From: Gluconacetobacter asukensis
GTDB lineage: Bacteria > Pseudomonadota > Alphaproteobacteria > Acetobacterales > Acetobacteraceae
Assembly (NCBI RefSeq): GCF_014174375.1
Contig: NZ_JABEQE010000003.1
Coordinates: 62,001 to 126,000, forward strand
Length of the DNA: 64,000 bases
Reading direction: 5' to 3'
Shown piece after piece: positions 1 to 8,993 of the stretch. Position 1 is the first letter of the stretch, and every line of letters starts with the position of its first letter. Both the position numbers and the translations under genes were made by a program. The notes beneath the pieces were generated by a model, which was not told where the DNA came from, did not search any database, and saw only the letters and a list, made by a program, of their open reading frames with translations.

Positions 1-758
1 GAGACCTCGGGCGGCAGGACGATATGCCAGGTGAGGTAGGATTTGTCGGGAACCAGGTCGGCGAGGGGAGGGAGTGCCGACCAGTCGCAGGTGATCTGGA
101 TCTCGCCACCGCATTCCCGGGCGATGTCGGCCAGGCCGATCAGAATGTTTCGTGCATCGTCGCCGCGCTCGTACAGCGCGTCATGAGGGTGGAAGGTCAC
201 GCGCAGCGCGGCGGCGGCCGGTGCGGGTGTCTCTTCGCCGAAGTCGAAATCAAAGGGAATCGGTTCGAAATCCGCCGCGACGGGTTCGAAATCTATGGGG
301 ACAGGGGAAAAATCCACCGGAATGACGTCTTCGGTCGTCGCTGCCGAGGCGCCGCCGTCATGATCCCCTCCGGTGCTGTTGATGGCTGCCAGTTCGGCGT
401 GGCTCTCGGCGACGCGCGCCGGATCGACCGCCGCGCCGCCACGGGCCTCGTTGACCAGATCGCTCAGGACATCCATCGCCTTGAGGAAGGTCTTGACGAC
501 GTCGTGGGTTGGCGCGAAACGCCCCGAACGCAGGCCATCGAGAGAATTTTCGAAGACGTGCGAAAACCGCACAAGGTTATCGAGCCCGAAAGACGCTGCC
601 CCGCCCTTGATGGAATGCACGGCGCGAAAGACAGCGTTGACGGTTTCATGCTCGGACTCGCCGTCCGACAAAGCCGAGAGCCCGCGTTCGAGCTCCTGTA
701 GCTGCTCGTCACATTCCTGGAAGAAGATCTGGAGGATATCGTCCATATCGGAACTCAT
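1..758 (-). CDS. cheA: Chemotaxis histidine kinase CheA, N-terminal part (3' end outside window)
   Basis: Autophosphorylating kinase of the chemotaxis complex, acting in the cytoplasm on receptor arrays. The visible 252 residues open with an HPt (P1) domain: acidic helices at residues 6-30 and the phosphorylation motif AVHSIKGGAASFGL, in which His48 is the predicted phosphoacceptor. After about residue 125 comes an Ala/Asp-rich linker, followed by the start of a second folded domain at the window edge. The ATG lies 16 nt after the cheY stop, so it is the distal gene of the MCP-STAS-cheY-cheA series. The kinase domains and stop codon are not visible, so integrity cannot be judged. The identification rests on the HPt motif and the neighbours. 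Confidence 0.88.
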   Translation of the reverse strand, partial: MSSDMDDILQIFFQECDEQLQELERGLSALSDGESEHETVNAVFRAVHSIKGGAASFGLDNLVRFSHVFENSLDGLRSGRFAPTHDVVKTFLKAMDVLSDLVNEARGGAAVDPARVAESHAELAAINSTGGDHDGGASAATTEDVIPVDFSPVPIDFEPVAADFEPIPFDFDFGEETPAPAAAALRVTFHPHDALYERGDDARNILIGLADIARECGGEIQITCDWSALPPLADLVPDKSYLTWHIVLPPEV

Positions 759-774
759 GCCGTCCCCGCTTTTT

Positions 775-1158
775 TCAGGCCGTTACCCGACGGATTGCCG
801 CAACCAGACTGTCGGAGCTGAACGGTTTGATGATCCATCCCGTCGCCCCGGCTGCCCGGGCCCTGGCCTTCTTCTCCGGATCGCTTTCCGTGGTCAGGAC
901 GATAATCGGCAGATGCTTGAACGCGGCCATCTTTCGAACGGACTCAATCACGCCGAAACCATCCATGCGCGGCATGTTGATATCCGTAATGATCACGTCG
1001 GGAGGGGGGCTGGCGCTTTCCAGGACCTCGATGCCCTCCACACCGTCCCCGCCCTGAATCACATCGTGCCCGGCTTCTTCCAGCGCCTTGCGCAGCATGC
1101 CCTGCATGGTTCGGGAATCATCAATCGTCAGAACACGCAAAATCTTTTTTTCCGTCAT
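775..1158 (-). CDS. cheY: CheY-type single-domain response regulator
   Basis: A 127-residue receiver domain with no output domain, which would take phosphate from CheA and bind the flagellar switch. The acidic pocket is Asp13-Asp14, the phosphoacceptor Asp59 sits in TDINMPRMDG, the switch Thr is in VLTTESD (residues 87-93), and the conserved Lys111 is in IIKPF. The start codon overlaps the stop of the STAS gene (ATGA), indicating translational coupling. It resembles the CheY encoded inside alphaproteobacterial che clusters; a second CheY elsewhere in the genome is possible. Confidence 0.93.
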   Translation of the reverse strand: MTEKKILRVLTIDDSRTMQGMLRKALEEAGHDVIQGGDGVEGIEVLESASPPPDVIITDINMPRMDGFGVIESVRKMAAFKHLPIIVLTTESDPEKKARARAAGATGWIIKPFSSDSLVAAIRRVTA

Positions 1159-1454
1159 GCTGAAAGCTCGCTGGAGGAAGTGGAAGGTTCTGACAGGAAT
1201 TCACTGACCCCGAAAAGGGCGAACGCTTCCCTGACTTTCTCTGACGGCGCGACCAGGGGGCGACCGCTTGCCAGAAGAACCTGAAGGCACAGGCCGCCGA
1301 TATACGCAACGCCTGAGGCGTCCAGAGCGGAACCCTCCGCCTCGGCCCGCGCGACAAGATGCTTGAGCGCCTCGACCGCCGCAGTGTCCAGGCGTTCTGG
1401 CAATGGAACCGGGGCGATGGAGAGCGTGGGGCCCGCTTCGTCTTCAGCGATCAT
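1155..1454 (-). CDS. STAS-domain protein of the chemotaxis operon
   Basis: A 99-residue single STAS-like domain (anti-sigma-factor-antagonist fold). The segment SALDASGVAYIGGLCLQVLL corresponds to the loop and helix that carry the phosphorylatable Ser/Thr in the family. Small STAS proteins are common beside cheA/cheY in alphaproteobacteria, but their role is not settled. I chose the ATG that overlaps the receptor stop (TGATGA), because GGGAAG lies 8 nt before it. A start five codons upstream has its purine stretch touching the ATG. The three genes MCP, STAS and cheY therefore overlap head to tail. Confidence 0.75.
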   Translation of the reverse strand: MIAEDEAGPTLSIAPVPLPERLDTAAVEALKHLVARAEAEGSALDASGVAYIGGLCLQVLLASGRPLVAPSEKVREAFALFGVSEFLSEPSTSSSELSA

Positions 1455-2956
1455 CAGAAATCTTCCCATCCCTGATCGGATGAGGTGGTCAGCAGCGGTG
1501 TGGCTGACACGCTGGCATTGGCCGACCGCGGGGGCTTGGACGCCGGCGCCCGTCCCGAGGGAATGGTAAAGGCGCTTTCGTCGAACAGGCTTTCCCGATG
1601 ATCGTCGCCGACCTTGAACCGGCTGATGGTCTGGGTCAGCGTCCTGGTTTCCGCCGTGAGGTTATGGCTGGCGGCTGTCGTTTCCTCGACCATCGCGGCG
1701 TTCTGCTGAGTCACCTGATCCATGTCGCCGATCGATGCGGTGACTTCGGACAGACGCTGGGCCTGATCGCGGGTGGAGACGGAAATCTCTTCAACCCGCG
1801 TCGAAATGTTCTGCGTGCTTCCGGCGAACTCGCTCAGGTACCGTCCGGTCTGCTGCACCAGGTCGACGCCCTTGTCGACCTGTTCCGCCGAGACGGAAAT
1901 CAGGCGCTTGATCTCGCTGGCCGATTTGGCGGATTTTTCGGCAAGGGACCTGACTTCCTGCGCGACCACGGCGAAGCCTCGCCCGGCATCCCCGGCCCGG
2001 GCGGCCTCGACGCCTGCGTTCAGGGCCAGCACGTTGGTCTGGAAGGCAATGCCGTCGATAACCGAAATGATCTCGCCGATCGCGTCGGATGATTTCTTGA
2101 TGCCATCCATGGCCCGCGTCGTCTCGGTCATGATATCGGTGGCCGATTTCACCTTGTCCAGGGATTGTTTCGCTTCGGAGTTGGCCTCGGAGCTGGCTTT
2201 GGCTGTGCGCTGGACACCATCGGTAATGGTGCGGACCGAAGCTGCGGCCTGGCCGAGATTGGCGGCCTGCTTCTCCGTTCGTTTCGCCAGATCGTCGGAC
2301 GCGGTCGAAATCTCGGTGGCGCCGGTCGCGATCAGTTCCGAATTGCTGGCCAGGGCGCGCAGTGCATCGTTCAGGTGCGACGCCGAATTGTTAAACGCGT
2401 CGCGCAGGGGGGCGAATTCGCTGTTGAAGATCGTGGAGGTGATCCGGGTCCGCAGATCGCCGCGCGCCATGTCTGCCAGGGCGGAACCGAGGGCGTCGAT
2501 CACTTCGTGGGTCTGCTTGTCGCGGGCCTGGCTGCGTTCGAGCGATTGCTGAATTTCCGCGGCCATGGCGGCCTGGCGGGCCTGCGCCGCGTTCTGCTCC
2601 TGAACGATGCGGGCGAATTCGACCATCACACGGGCCATGCGCCCGGTACCGTCCTGGTTTTCAAGAAACGGTACATTGCCGGAAATTTCGCCACGCCCAA
2701 GCCGTTCGCCGAGATCGGTCAGCGTCTCAAGCGGCTCCGTCACTACGCGCGTCAGCATGAACCAGATCAGTTGGACGACGACCGCGCCAAAGGCGAGGGC
2801 GCACATGTTCACGAAGAACATGTGCTGGATCGGCTCATGGATGAAATATCCGAGGGCTTCTATAACGATCTGAAGCAACAGATAGGCTTCCAGACCCAGC
2901 ATCACGGTTCTGATCTTGCTCCGGAACGGTGCGTCCCGATACAGCCAATTCAACAT
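1454..2956 (-). CDS. Methyl-accepting chemotaxis protein with C-terminal GWEDF tether
   Basis: A 500-residue chemoreceptor. Two hydrophobic segments (about residues 17-38 and 46-68) are separated by only some eight residues, so there is essentially no periplasmic ligand domain. A HAMP-like region follows (about 70-120), then a long coiled coil. The kinase-binding hairpin tip at about 294-340 contains [20 protein letters not shown] and [15 protein letters not shown], the family signature. The last five residues are GWEDF, which fits the xWxxF CheR/CheB docking pentapeptide after a Pro/Ser-rich flexible tail. AAGGAAAG precedes the ATG. It heads the MCP-STAS-cheY-cheA series and probably senses membrane, energy or cytoplasmic cues. 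Confidence 0.93.
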   Translation of the reverse strand: MLNWLYRDAPFRSKIRTVMLGLEAYLLLQIVIEALGYFIHEPIQHMFFVNMCALAFGAVVVQLIWFMLTRVVTEPLETLTDLGERLGRGEISGNVPFLENQDGTGRMARVMVEFARIVQEQNAAQARQAAMAAEIQQSLERSQARDKQTHEVIDALGSALADMARGDLRTRITSTIFNSEFAPLRDAFNNSASHLNDALRALASNSELIATGATEISTASDDLAKRTEKQAANLGQAAASVRTITDGVQRTAKASSEANSEAKQSLDKVKSATDIMTETTRAMDGIKKSSDAIGEIISVIDGIAFQTNVLALNAGVEAARAGDAGRGFAVVAQEVRSLAEKSAKSASEIKRLISVSAEQVDKGVDLVQQTGRYLSEFAGSTQNISTRVEEISVSTRDQAQRLSEVTASIGDMDQVTQQNAAMVEETTAASHNLTAETRTLTQTISRFKVGDDHRESLFDESAFTIPSGRAPASKPPRSANASVSATPLLTTSSDQGWEDF

Positions 2957-3555
2957 GCTGATCTAACTTTCCTTACACACCTGGCGGGGCGCCGTCATGT
3001 GGAGCTACGCGCGTATACGGTCTCGCTTCGATGGCACGCCGGATTCCGATGGTTTTTCACGGCGTCCTCCTGCCCTGCGCGAGGATAATGGGCTGGTGCT
3101 TGTTCTCCAAGGCCCTTGGGGGCGCTTGTAAAGAGATGTTTTTATTTGAATGTCGGTCTGTGGCGCACGAGGCAGGATCGTGGCGGGCTTTCCCGGCCGG
3201 CCCGCCTGGAGCCGGACGGCAGGACGTGGTCCTTGCATGAGATTGCTCGCCAACTTCGAACGCCTGCATTGCCTGTTGGCCATTCCCGCTTTGTCTGCTG
3301 CCGCCGGAACGGGGCATTTCCCGAGGGAAGGGCCAGGGAGAAGGCCTCTTTTACCCTTCAGGTGTTGATATCGGGCATGACGTAAATCAATTAATAAGTC
3401 GTTAAATCTTATCGTGAGTGGGGTGCCGCTTCTACCGGCTTCGGGTTCCGGCTACCAGTCGCGGTTGCTATCTTTTTCCGCCTGCTGAACAATCGGATGA
3501 TGCGGGAACGCGTTCATTCATGCGGCCCCGCCATGTCGGGGCCGTCATGATTCGT
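2957..3555. other. Non-coding interval between the chemoreceptor gene and fliP
   Basis: About 600 nt with several short open frames on both strands, none of which has family motifs or a good ribosome binding site. The stretch near 3380-3420 is clearly AT-rich and could hold the promoter for the leftward receptor/che genes, but I see no convincing -35/-10 pair. A GC-rich hairpin lies at its fliP-proximal end. Confidence 0.5.
3524..3543 (-). terminator. GC-rich hairpin just after fliP
   Basis: Perfect 7-bp stem GGCCCCG/CGGGGCC with a 6-nt loop, extendable by one C-G pair, starting 13 nt beyond the fliP stop on the minus strand. No T-run follows, so it is either a weak terminator or an mRNA 3'-end stabiliser closing the fliF-to-fliP operon. 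Confidence 0.35.
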
Positions 3556-4335
3556 TCATCCGCCGAAGCTTCGGACCAGGCCGCCCGCCACCATCTGCCA
3601 GCCATCGACCATGACGAAGAAGATGAGCTTGAACGGCAGCGAGATGGTCGCCGGGGGCAGCATCATCATGCCCAGGCTCATCAGCACGCTTGCCGTGACG
3701 ATATCAATGACGAGAAATGGAAGATAAAGCAGGAAACCCATTTCGAAGCCGCGGCTGAGTTCACCGATCATGAAAGCCGGCATGATGACCCGCCAGGGTG
3801 TTTCGGCCGCCGTCTTCGGCGTCGGTAGATTGGCCAGATGCTGGAAGGTCGCGATGTCGGCCGGTCGGGCATTGGCAAGCATGAAGGTGCGAAAGGGTTC
3901 GGCCGCCGCCTTCAGACCATCGATCTCGCTGACTTGTCCTTCCATCATGGGGACGATGCCGTGGGTCCAGGACTGTTCAAGGACCGGCTGCATGACAAAG
4001 AAGGTGAGGAACATCGCGAGTCCGATGATCACCGTGTTCGGCGGTGTTCCCTGCGCGCCAATGGCGCCACGCAGGAGCGACAGGACAATGATGATGCGTG
4101 TGAACGCGGTGACCATCACCAGCAGGCTGGGGGCGAGGGACAGCACGGTGATGAGCGCTGTTAACTGAATGAGGCGACTCGTCGTGCCCGTGTCCCCGAG
4201 CCCCTTGCCGAGATCGAGGGTCAGAGCCTGCGCGTGGGCCAGATCCGGAATGACAGCTAGCGTCGCGAAGGCCAGAATGCCGGTGATGATGGCCCCGGAA
4301 CCGGTAGGACGGCTCGTGAGCAGTCGGACTGTCAA
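3556..4335 (-). CDS. fliP: Flagellar type III export membrane protein FliP
   Basis: Core subunit of the flagellar export gate (FliP5-FliQ4-FliR1), in the inner membrane. The 259 residues show an N-terminal signal-like segment ending near AHAQA (about residue 36), the family block SLAPSLLVMVTAFTRIIIVL, TPPNTVIIGLAMFLTFFVM, and the C-terminal region FLLYLPFLVIDIVTASVLMS with MMMLPP. This is the usual FliP length. The likely start is TTG at 4335 preceded by GGGGAG about 10 nt upstream. An ATG 8 nt earlier is out of frame and makes only MTR. It is the last gene of the fliF-G-H-N-O-P unit; fliQ and fliR are not visible here. Confidence 0.95.
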   Translation of the reverse strand: MTVRLLTSRPTGSGAIITGILAFATLAVIPDLAHAQALTLDLGKGLGDTGTTSRLIQLTALITVLSLAPSLLVMVTAFTRIIIVLSLLRGAIGAQGTPPNTVIIGLAMFLTFFVMQPVLEQSWTHGIVPMMEGQVSEIDGLKAAAEPFRTFMLANARPADIATFQHLANLPTPKTAAETPWRVIMPAFMIGELSRGFEMGFLLYLPFLVIDIVTASVLMSLGMMMLPPATISLPFKLIFFVMVDGWQMVAGGLVRSFGG

Positions 4336-4476
4336 CGCGTCATGCTCCCCTGTTCATCTCGATTGCGATGAAGCTCCGAATCCGTATTCTGGGACATTCG
4401 GCACGGTTTCATAAGACATTCCCATGGCGGCCCGCCGGTGACCGCGCAGGCTCCCGCGCTTCGAGCTGGCGCGCTA

Positions 4477-4848
4477 TCAGCCGGCATGGATATCCGAAGG
4501 CTGGGCGGCCGATGGCAGGACGGGCGGAGGGAGGGCGCCCTGCTCGTCCACCCATCCCAGGAACAGGTCGTTTCCGCCACCGGTCAGAATCAGTCCCGTT
4601 TTCCTGTTGTATCGTATGATGCTGAGCCGGCGACGCTGATCGACGGCCAGGCTTTCGACGATCGCCAGAGTGCGGGTCTGGCGCCCTTTCAGCAGATAGG
4701 GCTCCAGATATTTCAGGCCGTGGCGGCTGAGGAGAATTAGTGCGATGACGATCGCGAACGACGCAAGATAGGCGAGCCATGGGAACGACCCGATACCATA
4801 CGCCGGTGATCCCGTCTGGGACGTGGTAAGAAGGCCTGTCCCAGACAT
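4477..4848 (-). CDS. fliO: Flagellar biosynthesis protein FliO-like
   Basis: A small membrane protein that assists FliP assembly into the export gate. It has 123 residues, with one transmembrane helix at about 22-42 (PWLAYLASFAIVIALILLS) and a cytoplasmic domain with the FliO-type motif LAIVESLAVDQRRRLSIIRY followed by a hydrophobic TGLILTGGGNDLFLGWV strand. FliO is poorly conserved; the position between fliN and fliP and the single-helix layout support the call. A good SD (AAGGGGCGG) precedes the ATG, 12 nt after fliN. About 140 nt separate it from fliP. Confidence 0.82.
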   Translation of the reverse strand: MSGTGLLTTSQTGSPAYGIGSFPWLAYLASFAIVIALILLSRHGLKYLEPYLLKGRQTRTLAIVESLAVDQRRRLSIIRYNRKTGLILTGGGNDLFLGWVDEQGALPPPVLPSAAQPSDIHAG

Positions 4849-4860
4849 ATTCCGCCCCTT

Positions 4861-5232
4861 TCAGCCCTGCGTGGCCGGAGACGAGGAAAGGATTTCCGTC
4901 ATCGTCACGCCGATATGGTTATCATCGACGACCACGACTTCACCGCGCGCGATCAGCCGGTTGTTCGCATAGATGTCCACCGCTTCGCCCAGTTTCTTGT
5001 TCAGTTCCACGACCGCGCCGCGACCCAGCCGCAGTAACTGGCTGACCGGCATCGTTGCCGTGCCGATGACGGCCGTGATTCGGACCGGGATGTCGTAGAC
5101 GGCCTCCATCTGGCTGGCGCCGACGGTTGTCGCGTCCTTGTCGCCCTGTTCCGGTGCGCTGGCGGCCGGAGACGCCGCCGACGCGCTGGTGGAGAAATCC
5201 TCCAGTCCGATATGTCCGCTATCCGAGTTCAT
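4861..5232 (-). CDS. fliN: Flagellar motor switch protein FliN
   Basis: C-ring component that binds CheY-P and the export ATPase complex. The 123-residue protein has a disordered Ala/Ser-rich N-terminus (about 1-45) and a SpoA domain (about 48-115) containing VRITAVIGTATMPVSQLLRL, the glycine turn, NRLIARGEVVVVDDNHIGV and TEIL. This is the typical FliN length and order. An SD (GGAGAGAA) lies just before the ATG. It sits between fliH and fliO. No FliM is encoded in this window. Confidence 0.95.
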   Translation of the reverse strand: MNSDSGHIGLEDFSTSASAASPAASAPEQGDKDATTVGASQMEAVYDIPVRITAVIGTATMPVSQLLRLGRGAVVELNKKLGEAVDIYANNRLIARGEVVVVDDNHIGVTMTEILSSSPATQG

Positions 5233-5249
5233 GTTTCTCTCCGCCTAGT

Positions 5250-6011
5250 CTAAGCCTTTGGTGTTGGCTGATCTGCACGCTGTCCGGCCAGTGCCGTGAC
5301 AGCGGTGATAATTTTTTCCGCAATTGATTTTCGCCACTGTTGCGGATCGATGACAATGTTATTCGCCGCCGAAACGATACTGATGGCGGCGGGTCCGGTA
5401 TCGGGTACGGTTTCTATACGAATGCGCCCGTCTGTCCCGGCGACCGGTCCCAGAGAATGCGCATCGGCCTCCCGGCAGCGGATTGTGACATCGCCTTCGC
5501 ATTCCCTGGCGAAGCACGCCGCGTCCGCGACTAGGTCGCGTTCCAGCCCGACAAGCATCGTGCCGTCCAGAGCCAGCAGGCCCCCGACGATCTCCACCAC
5601 GGCAGAGACGAAGGCTCGGGTAGCGTCCTCGACGACCTGATGCCGCCGGACGTTCTCGGTTTCGAACGCCGCGGCGAGAGATGACAGATGGGATACGAAT
5701 TCGCTGCGCAGCGCCTCTTCCCTCTCCTTCGCACCTTGCTCGAGGCCTTCGCGGAACGCTGCTTCGCGCAGGGACGCGAGGTCGTCGCAATGCATCGTGA
5801 CAAGGTTGGGGTCGGGTGTGGGTTCGGCGGCAGGGATTTCGGTTGCCGCGATGCGGTCCGCGTCGAGTCCCGGGGCCGCGCCAAAATCCTCCAGGTCGAT
5901 CAATGGACGGGGCGCGCGCCTACTGTCGGCCGCCCACGCGGCCTTGGGGCGGGCATCTGCTCTCGCCATGTCAGGCACATCCGACCAGCCGGAGGAAAGT
6001 GGAGAGGTCAC
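5250..6011 (-). CDS. fliH: Flagellar assembly protein FliH-like
   Basis: Probable negative regulator or stator of the export ATPase FliI. The 253 residues have a variable Ala/Pro-rich N-terminus, a central helical segment with the spaced-glycine pattern EGLEQGAKEREEAL (about 90-104), and a C-terminal domain resembling the V/F-ATPase E-subunit fold. Sequence conservation is weak, as is usual for FliH. Its place between fliG and fliN carries much of the assignment. The start is a GTG that overlaps the fliG stop (GTGA), so it is coupled to fliG. fliI is not in the window. Confidence 0.8.
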   Translation of the reverse strand: MTSPLSSGWSDVPDMARADARPKAAWAADSRRAPRPLIDLEDFGAAPGLDADRIAATEIPAAEPTPDPNLVTMHCDDLASLREAAFREGLEQGAKEREEALRSEFVSHLSSLAAAFETENVRRHQVVEDATRAFVSAVVEIVGGLLALDGTMLVGLERDLVADAACFARECEGDVTIRCREADAHSLGPVAGTDGRIRIETVPDTGPAAISIVSAANNIVIDPQQWRKSIAEKIITAVTALAGQRADQPTPKA

Positions 6012-7060
6012 GGAATGATCTCGTCATTGCCGGCGGTTTCGGTCAGGTCGATTTCACCGGCGTTGGCCAGGTTCTTGATCATGCCGACGATTTCGCCCTG
6101 TGCCGTTTCGACATCTTTGACGCGAACGGGGCCTAGCGACGCGATCTCTTCGAGGAGGATGCTACCGGCACGTTTGGACATGCATTGCAGGAAGAGCTTC
6201 CGGATGGTGTCGGAGGCGCCCTTCAGGGCCAGCGGCAATTTCTCGCGGTCGATTTCGTTGATGATCCGCATGAGCGAGTCGCGCGGCAGCCGCTTGATGT
6301 CTTCGAAGGTGAACATTAGCGCCTTCACTTTCTCCATATCGTCGTGATTGCGCTTGTCCATCGCCTCCATCAGGCGGGTCTCGGTCTTGCGGTCGAAATT
6401 GTTGAAGACTTCGGCTAGCAATTCGTAGCTATCCCGCCGGGCCGGCCGGCCGAGGGTCGAGATGAATTCGGAACGCAGCGTGGCTTCGACGCTGTCCAGA
6501 ACTTCGCGCTGCACCGTCTCCATATGCAGGATCCGCATCATGACATCGGTGGCGTAATCGTCCGGCAGTAATGTCAGGACGCGGGCGGCATGTGCTGGCT
6601 GCAGACGGGTCAGGATGACCGCGGCAGTCTGCGGGTATTCGCTGCGCAAGTAGTTGGCTAGTACGGTTTCCTGCACGTTGCCCAGCTTGTCCCACATCGT
6701 CCGGCCAGCGGGACCACGGATTTCGTCCATGATCTTTTCGACCTGGTCGGGGGGTAAGGCCCGGCGCAGGAATTCCTCGGTGGTTTCATACGTACCCACC
6801 AGTCCGTCCGGCGATTCGAAGTTCTTCGTGAACTCCTGGCAGACACTCTCGACCGTTTCAGCCGTCACGATACCGAGGCTGGCCATCGCAATGGAAATGT
6901 CGCGGATTTCATCTTCATGCAGCAGTTTCAGCAGATTCGCTGCCTTGTCGCGTCCGATGGCCAGCATAAGGACTGCGGCTTTCTGCTTGCCGGACAGACG
7001 GGGTACAAGGGGTGGGTGCGCCATGAGTCCCGACGTGGCTTCCATCGCGGTTTCACTCAC
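6008..7060 (-). CDS. fliG: Flagellar motor switch protein FliG
   Basis: Rotor protein that contacts the MotA stator and the MS ring. The 350 residues show the N-terminal FliF-binding domain (KQKAAVLMLAIGRDKAANLL), the middle domain with SEYPQTAAVILTRLQPAHAA (the EHPQTIAVIL-type motif), and the C-terminal torque domain with MLFTFEDIKRLPRDSLMRII and SKRAGSILLEEIASLGPV. The start is a GTG at 7060 overlapping the fliF stop; an ATG five codons on is the alternative. It is translated with fliF upstream and fliH downstream, both overlapping. Confidence 0.96.
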   Translation of the reverse strand: MSETAMEATSGLMAHPPLVPRLSGKQKAAVLMLAIGRDKAANLLKLLHEDEIRDISIAMASLGIVTAETVESVCQEFTKNFESPDGLVGTYETTEEFLRRALPPDQVEKIMDEIRGPAGRTMWDKLGNVQETVLANYLRSEYPQTAAVILTRLQPAHAARVLTLLPDDYATDVMMRILHMETVQREVLDSVEATLRSEFISTLGRPARRDSYELLAEVFNNFDRKTETRLMEAMDKRNHDDMEKVKALMFTFEDIKRLPRDSLMRIINEIDREKLPLALKGASDTIRKLFLQCMSKRAGSILLEEIASLGPVRVKDVETAQGEIVGMIKNLANAGEIDLTETAGNDEIIP

Positions 7061-8702
7061 GGTCGCGTCCTTTCTTGATGTCGGGAGCCGACAGCCAGTT
7101 GCGGATAATGAAGAGGGTCTCGCGGGGGCTCTGCTCTATACGGTCTGACACTCTCGTCAGCGCGGCCATCCGCAGTTTGCCTTCGATCCCTGCAATGGAG
7201 ATAGTCTCGTCTTCATCGCCCTTGGCGGCGGCCAAGGCAGGTGCGCCCTGACCCGGAAGGCCGGCAGCGGCGGCCGGCGGCCCGCCCGGCAAAGATTCTA
7301 AGTGCGTCGTCGCGAGAAGCGCCGGCAGGTCCTTGCCGCGTCGTAGCATGGGCCGGACCGCCAGGAAGATGGCGCCGACCGCCAGGAGGATGGGAACAAC
7401 CCATTCGGCCACGTAAAGCATGTTATCGCGGCTGAACAGGCTGGAATTGTCCGCCGCGAAGCCGCCTTCCTGGTCCGACATGAAGCGCATGGAAACGACA
7501 CTGACTTCGTCGCCACGGCTCTTGTCGTAGCCGACAGCCGTCCTGACCAAGGCTGTCAGCCTGTCGACCTCGGCGGTGTCCAGCGGCTTCCAGATATCGT
7601 TGCCGTTCTTGTCCCTGGTGTATGTGCCATCCACCAGAACGGCTAGGCTGATCTTGGAGACTCTTGGTCGAGTCTGGTTTATGATTCGGACCCGCTTGCC
7701 GATCTCGTAATTGTCGGTCTCTTCCTCGCGGTCATCGTTGGATCCGGTGCGGTTGTTCTGGTTCGCATTGACATTAGGCAGGTTGTTCGCGACTGAGGTG
7801 TTCGGCGTCGCTTCGGTATTGACGCTCTTGTCTGATGTCGTCTGCTGCGATCTCAGGACCTGCTGATTGGGGTCGTAGCTTTCCTCTGTTTCGCGAATTT
7901 CGTCGGTATTGATGGTGACGGCCGCCCGCGCGCGGACGTGGCCGCTGCCCAGTGTGGGCACCAGGATCTCTTCGGCGGCCTGTGCAAGGCGCTGTTCTTC
8001 TGCGTGGCGGAATTTGTCGAGTGACGCTTCCTGCCCATCCGTGCTGTCCGGATCGCCAGGCTTGGCCAGGACGTCGCCGCGGGTGTCGACGATCGAGATA
8101 TTCTGCGGACGCAGGCCGGGGACGGCCGCCGCCACCAGGTTCTGGATGGCTTGGATACCGTCCGGCGCGATACGGGCCGCGCGGCCAATATCGAGCACCA
8201 CGCTTGCCTGGGACGGGCTGGTCTGGGTCGAGAACAGGTCGCGGTGAGGAAGGACGAGGTGGACCCGAACGTTGCGCACCCCCTGGAGGAGACGAATGGA
8301 TCGTTCAAGTTCGCCTTCCATGGCCCGAGTTTCGTTGATCGTCTGTTCGAACTGCGTACTGGTGAGAGTCGCGCTCTTGTCGAACAGTTCGTATCCGATG
8401 CTTCCGCCGCTCGGCAGGCCGTCCTTGGCGAGCAGCAGTCGCGCATTGGCAACCTGATCCTGCGGCACATAGATGCTTGTGCCGTCGTTGCTCGTTCTGG
8501 TGGCGATATGGGCTTTGGTCAGGTCGTCGACCATATGGGCGGCTTCATTGAGGTCGACGCCACCATAAAGAAGGGCCATCGACTGGCCGCTGCTCCGGGA
8601 GGCAAAGATACCGATTGCCGCAAGGAGGACTGCAGCGGCAGCCCCCATCACCATCAATCGTGTACGCCCCAGCCCCTTAAGGCCGGCCAATAAATTCTGC
8701 AT
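7053..8702 (-). CDS. fliF: Flagellar MS-ring protein FliF
   Basis: Forms the inner-membrane MS ring that nucleates the flagellum. The 549 residues include a first transmembrane helix at about 15-36, the ring-building motifs with GGVDLNEAAHMVDDL and ARLLLAKDGLPSGGSIGYEL, VRVHLVLPHRDLFS, a low-complexity Asn/Thr-rich loop in the middle (about 285-325), a second transmembrane helix near residue 430-448, and a C-terminal FliG-binding tail (VSDRIEQSPRETLFIIRNWL). The length is normal. First gene of the fliF-G-H-N-O-P operon; the ATG lacks an obvious SD. Confidence 0.96.
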   Translation of the reverse strand: MQNLLAGLKGLGRTRLMVMGAAAAVLLAAIGIFASRSSGQSMALLYGGVDLNEAAHMVDDLTKAHIATRTSNDGTSIYVPQDQVANARLLLAKDGLPSGGSIGYELFDKSATLTSTQFEQTINETRAMEGELERSIRLLQGVRNVRVHLVLPHRDLFSTQTSPSQASVVLDIGRAARIAPDGIQAIQNLVAAAVPGLRPQNISIVDTRGDVLAKPGDPDSTDGQEASLDKFRHAEEQRLAQAAEEILVPTLGSGHVRARAAVTINTDEIRETEESYDPNQQVLRSQQTTSDKSVNTEATPNTSVANNLPNVNANQNNRTGSNDDREEETDNYEIGKRVRIINQTRPRVSKISLAVLVDGTYTRDKNGNDIWKPLDTAEVDRLTALVRTAVGYDKSRGDEVSVVSMRFMSDQEGGFAADNSSLFSRDNMLYVAEWVVPILLAVGAIFLAVRPMLRRGKDLPALLATTHLESLPGGPPAAAAGLPGQGAPALAAAKGDEDETISIAGIEGKLRMAALTRVSDRIEQSPRETLFIIRNWLSAPDIKKGRDRE

Positions 8703-8993
8703 AAGGAAACCGCTACGTTGATACAGCGCTGGACCGGGACTTCACGCAATTCCCAGGGAGTTTGATCATTCGAAATCTCTGCAGTTCGCATTGCCATCGC
8801 GCTGTCAGGCGCATCAAGGCGATCCGGAAGTACTGTGTCGCCATCATAGCGCAGCCGGTCTTCTCAGGAAGGGAGAAACGCCAATTCATGACGAAAATGC
8901 CCAAAAACCAGATTTCATCATGAGACGACAGGCAGATGGGGCGCCTGTCGCGCGGGGGCGCGTGTTCCGAAACTTAGGTTCTGTTTCACTGTG

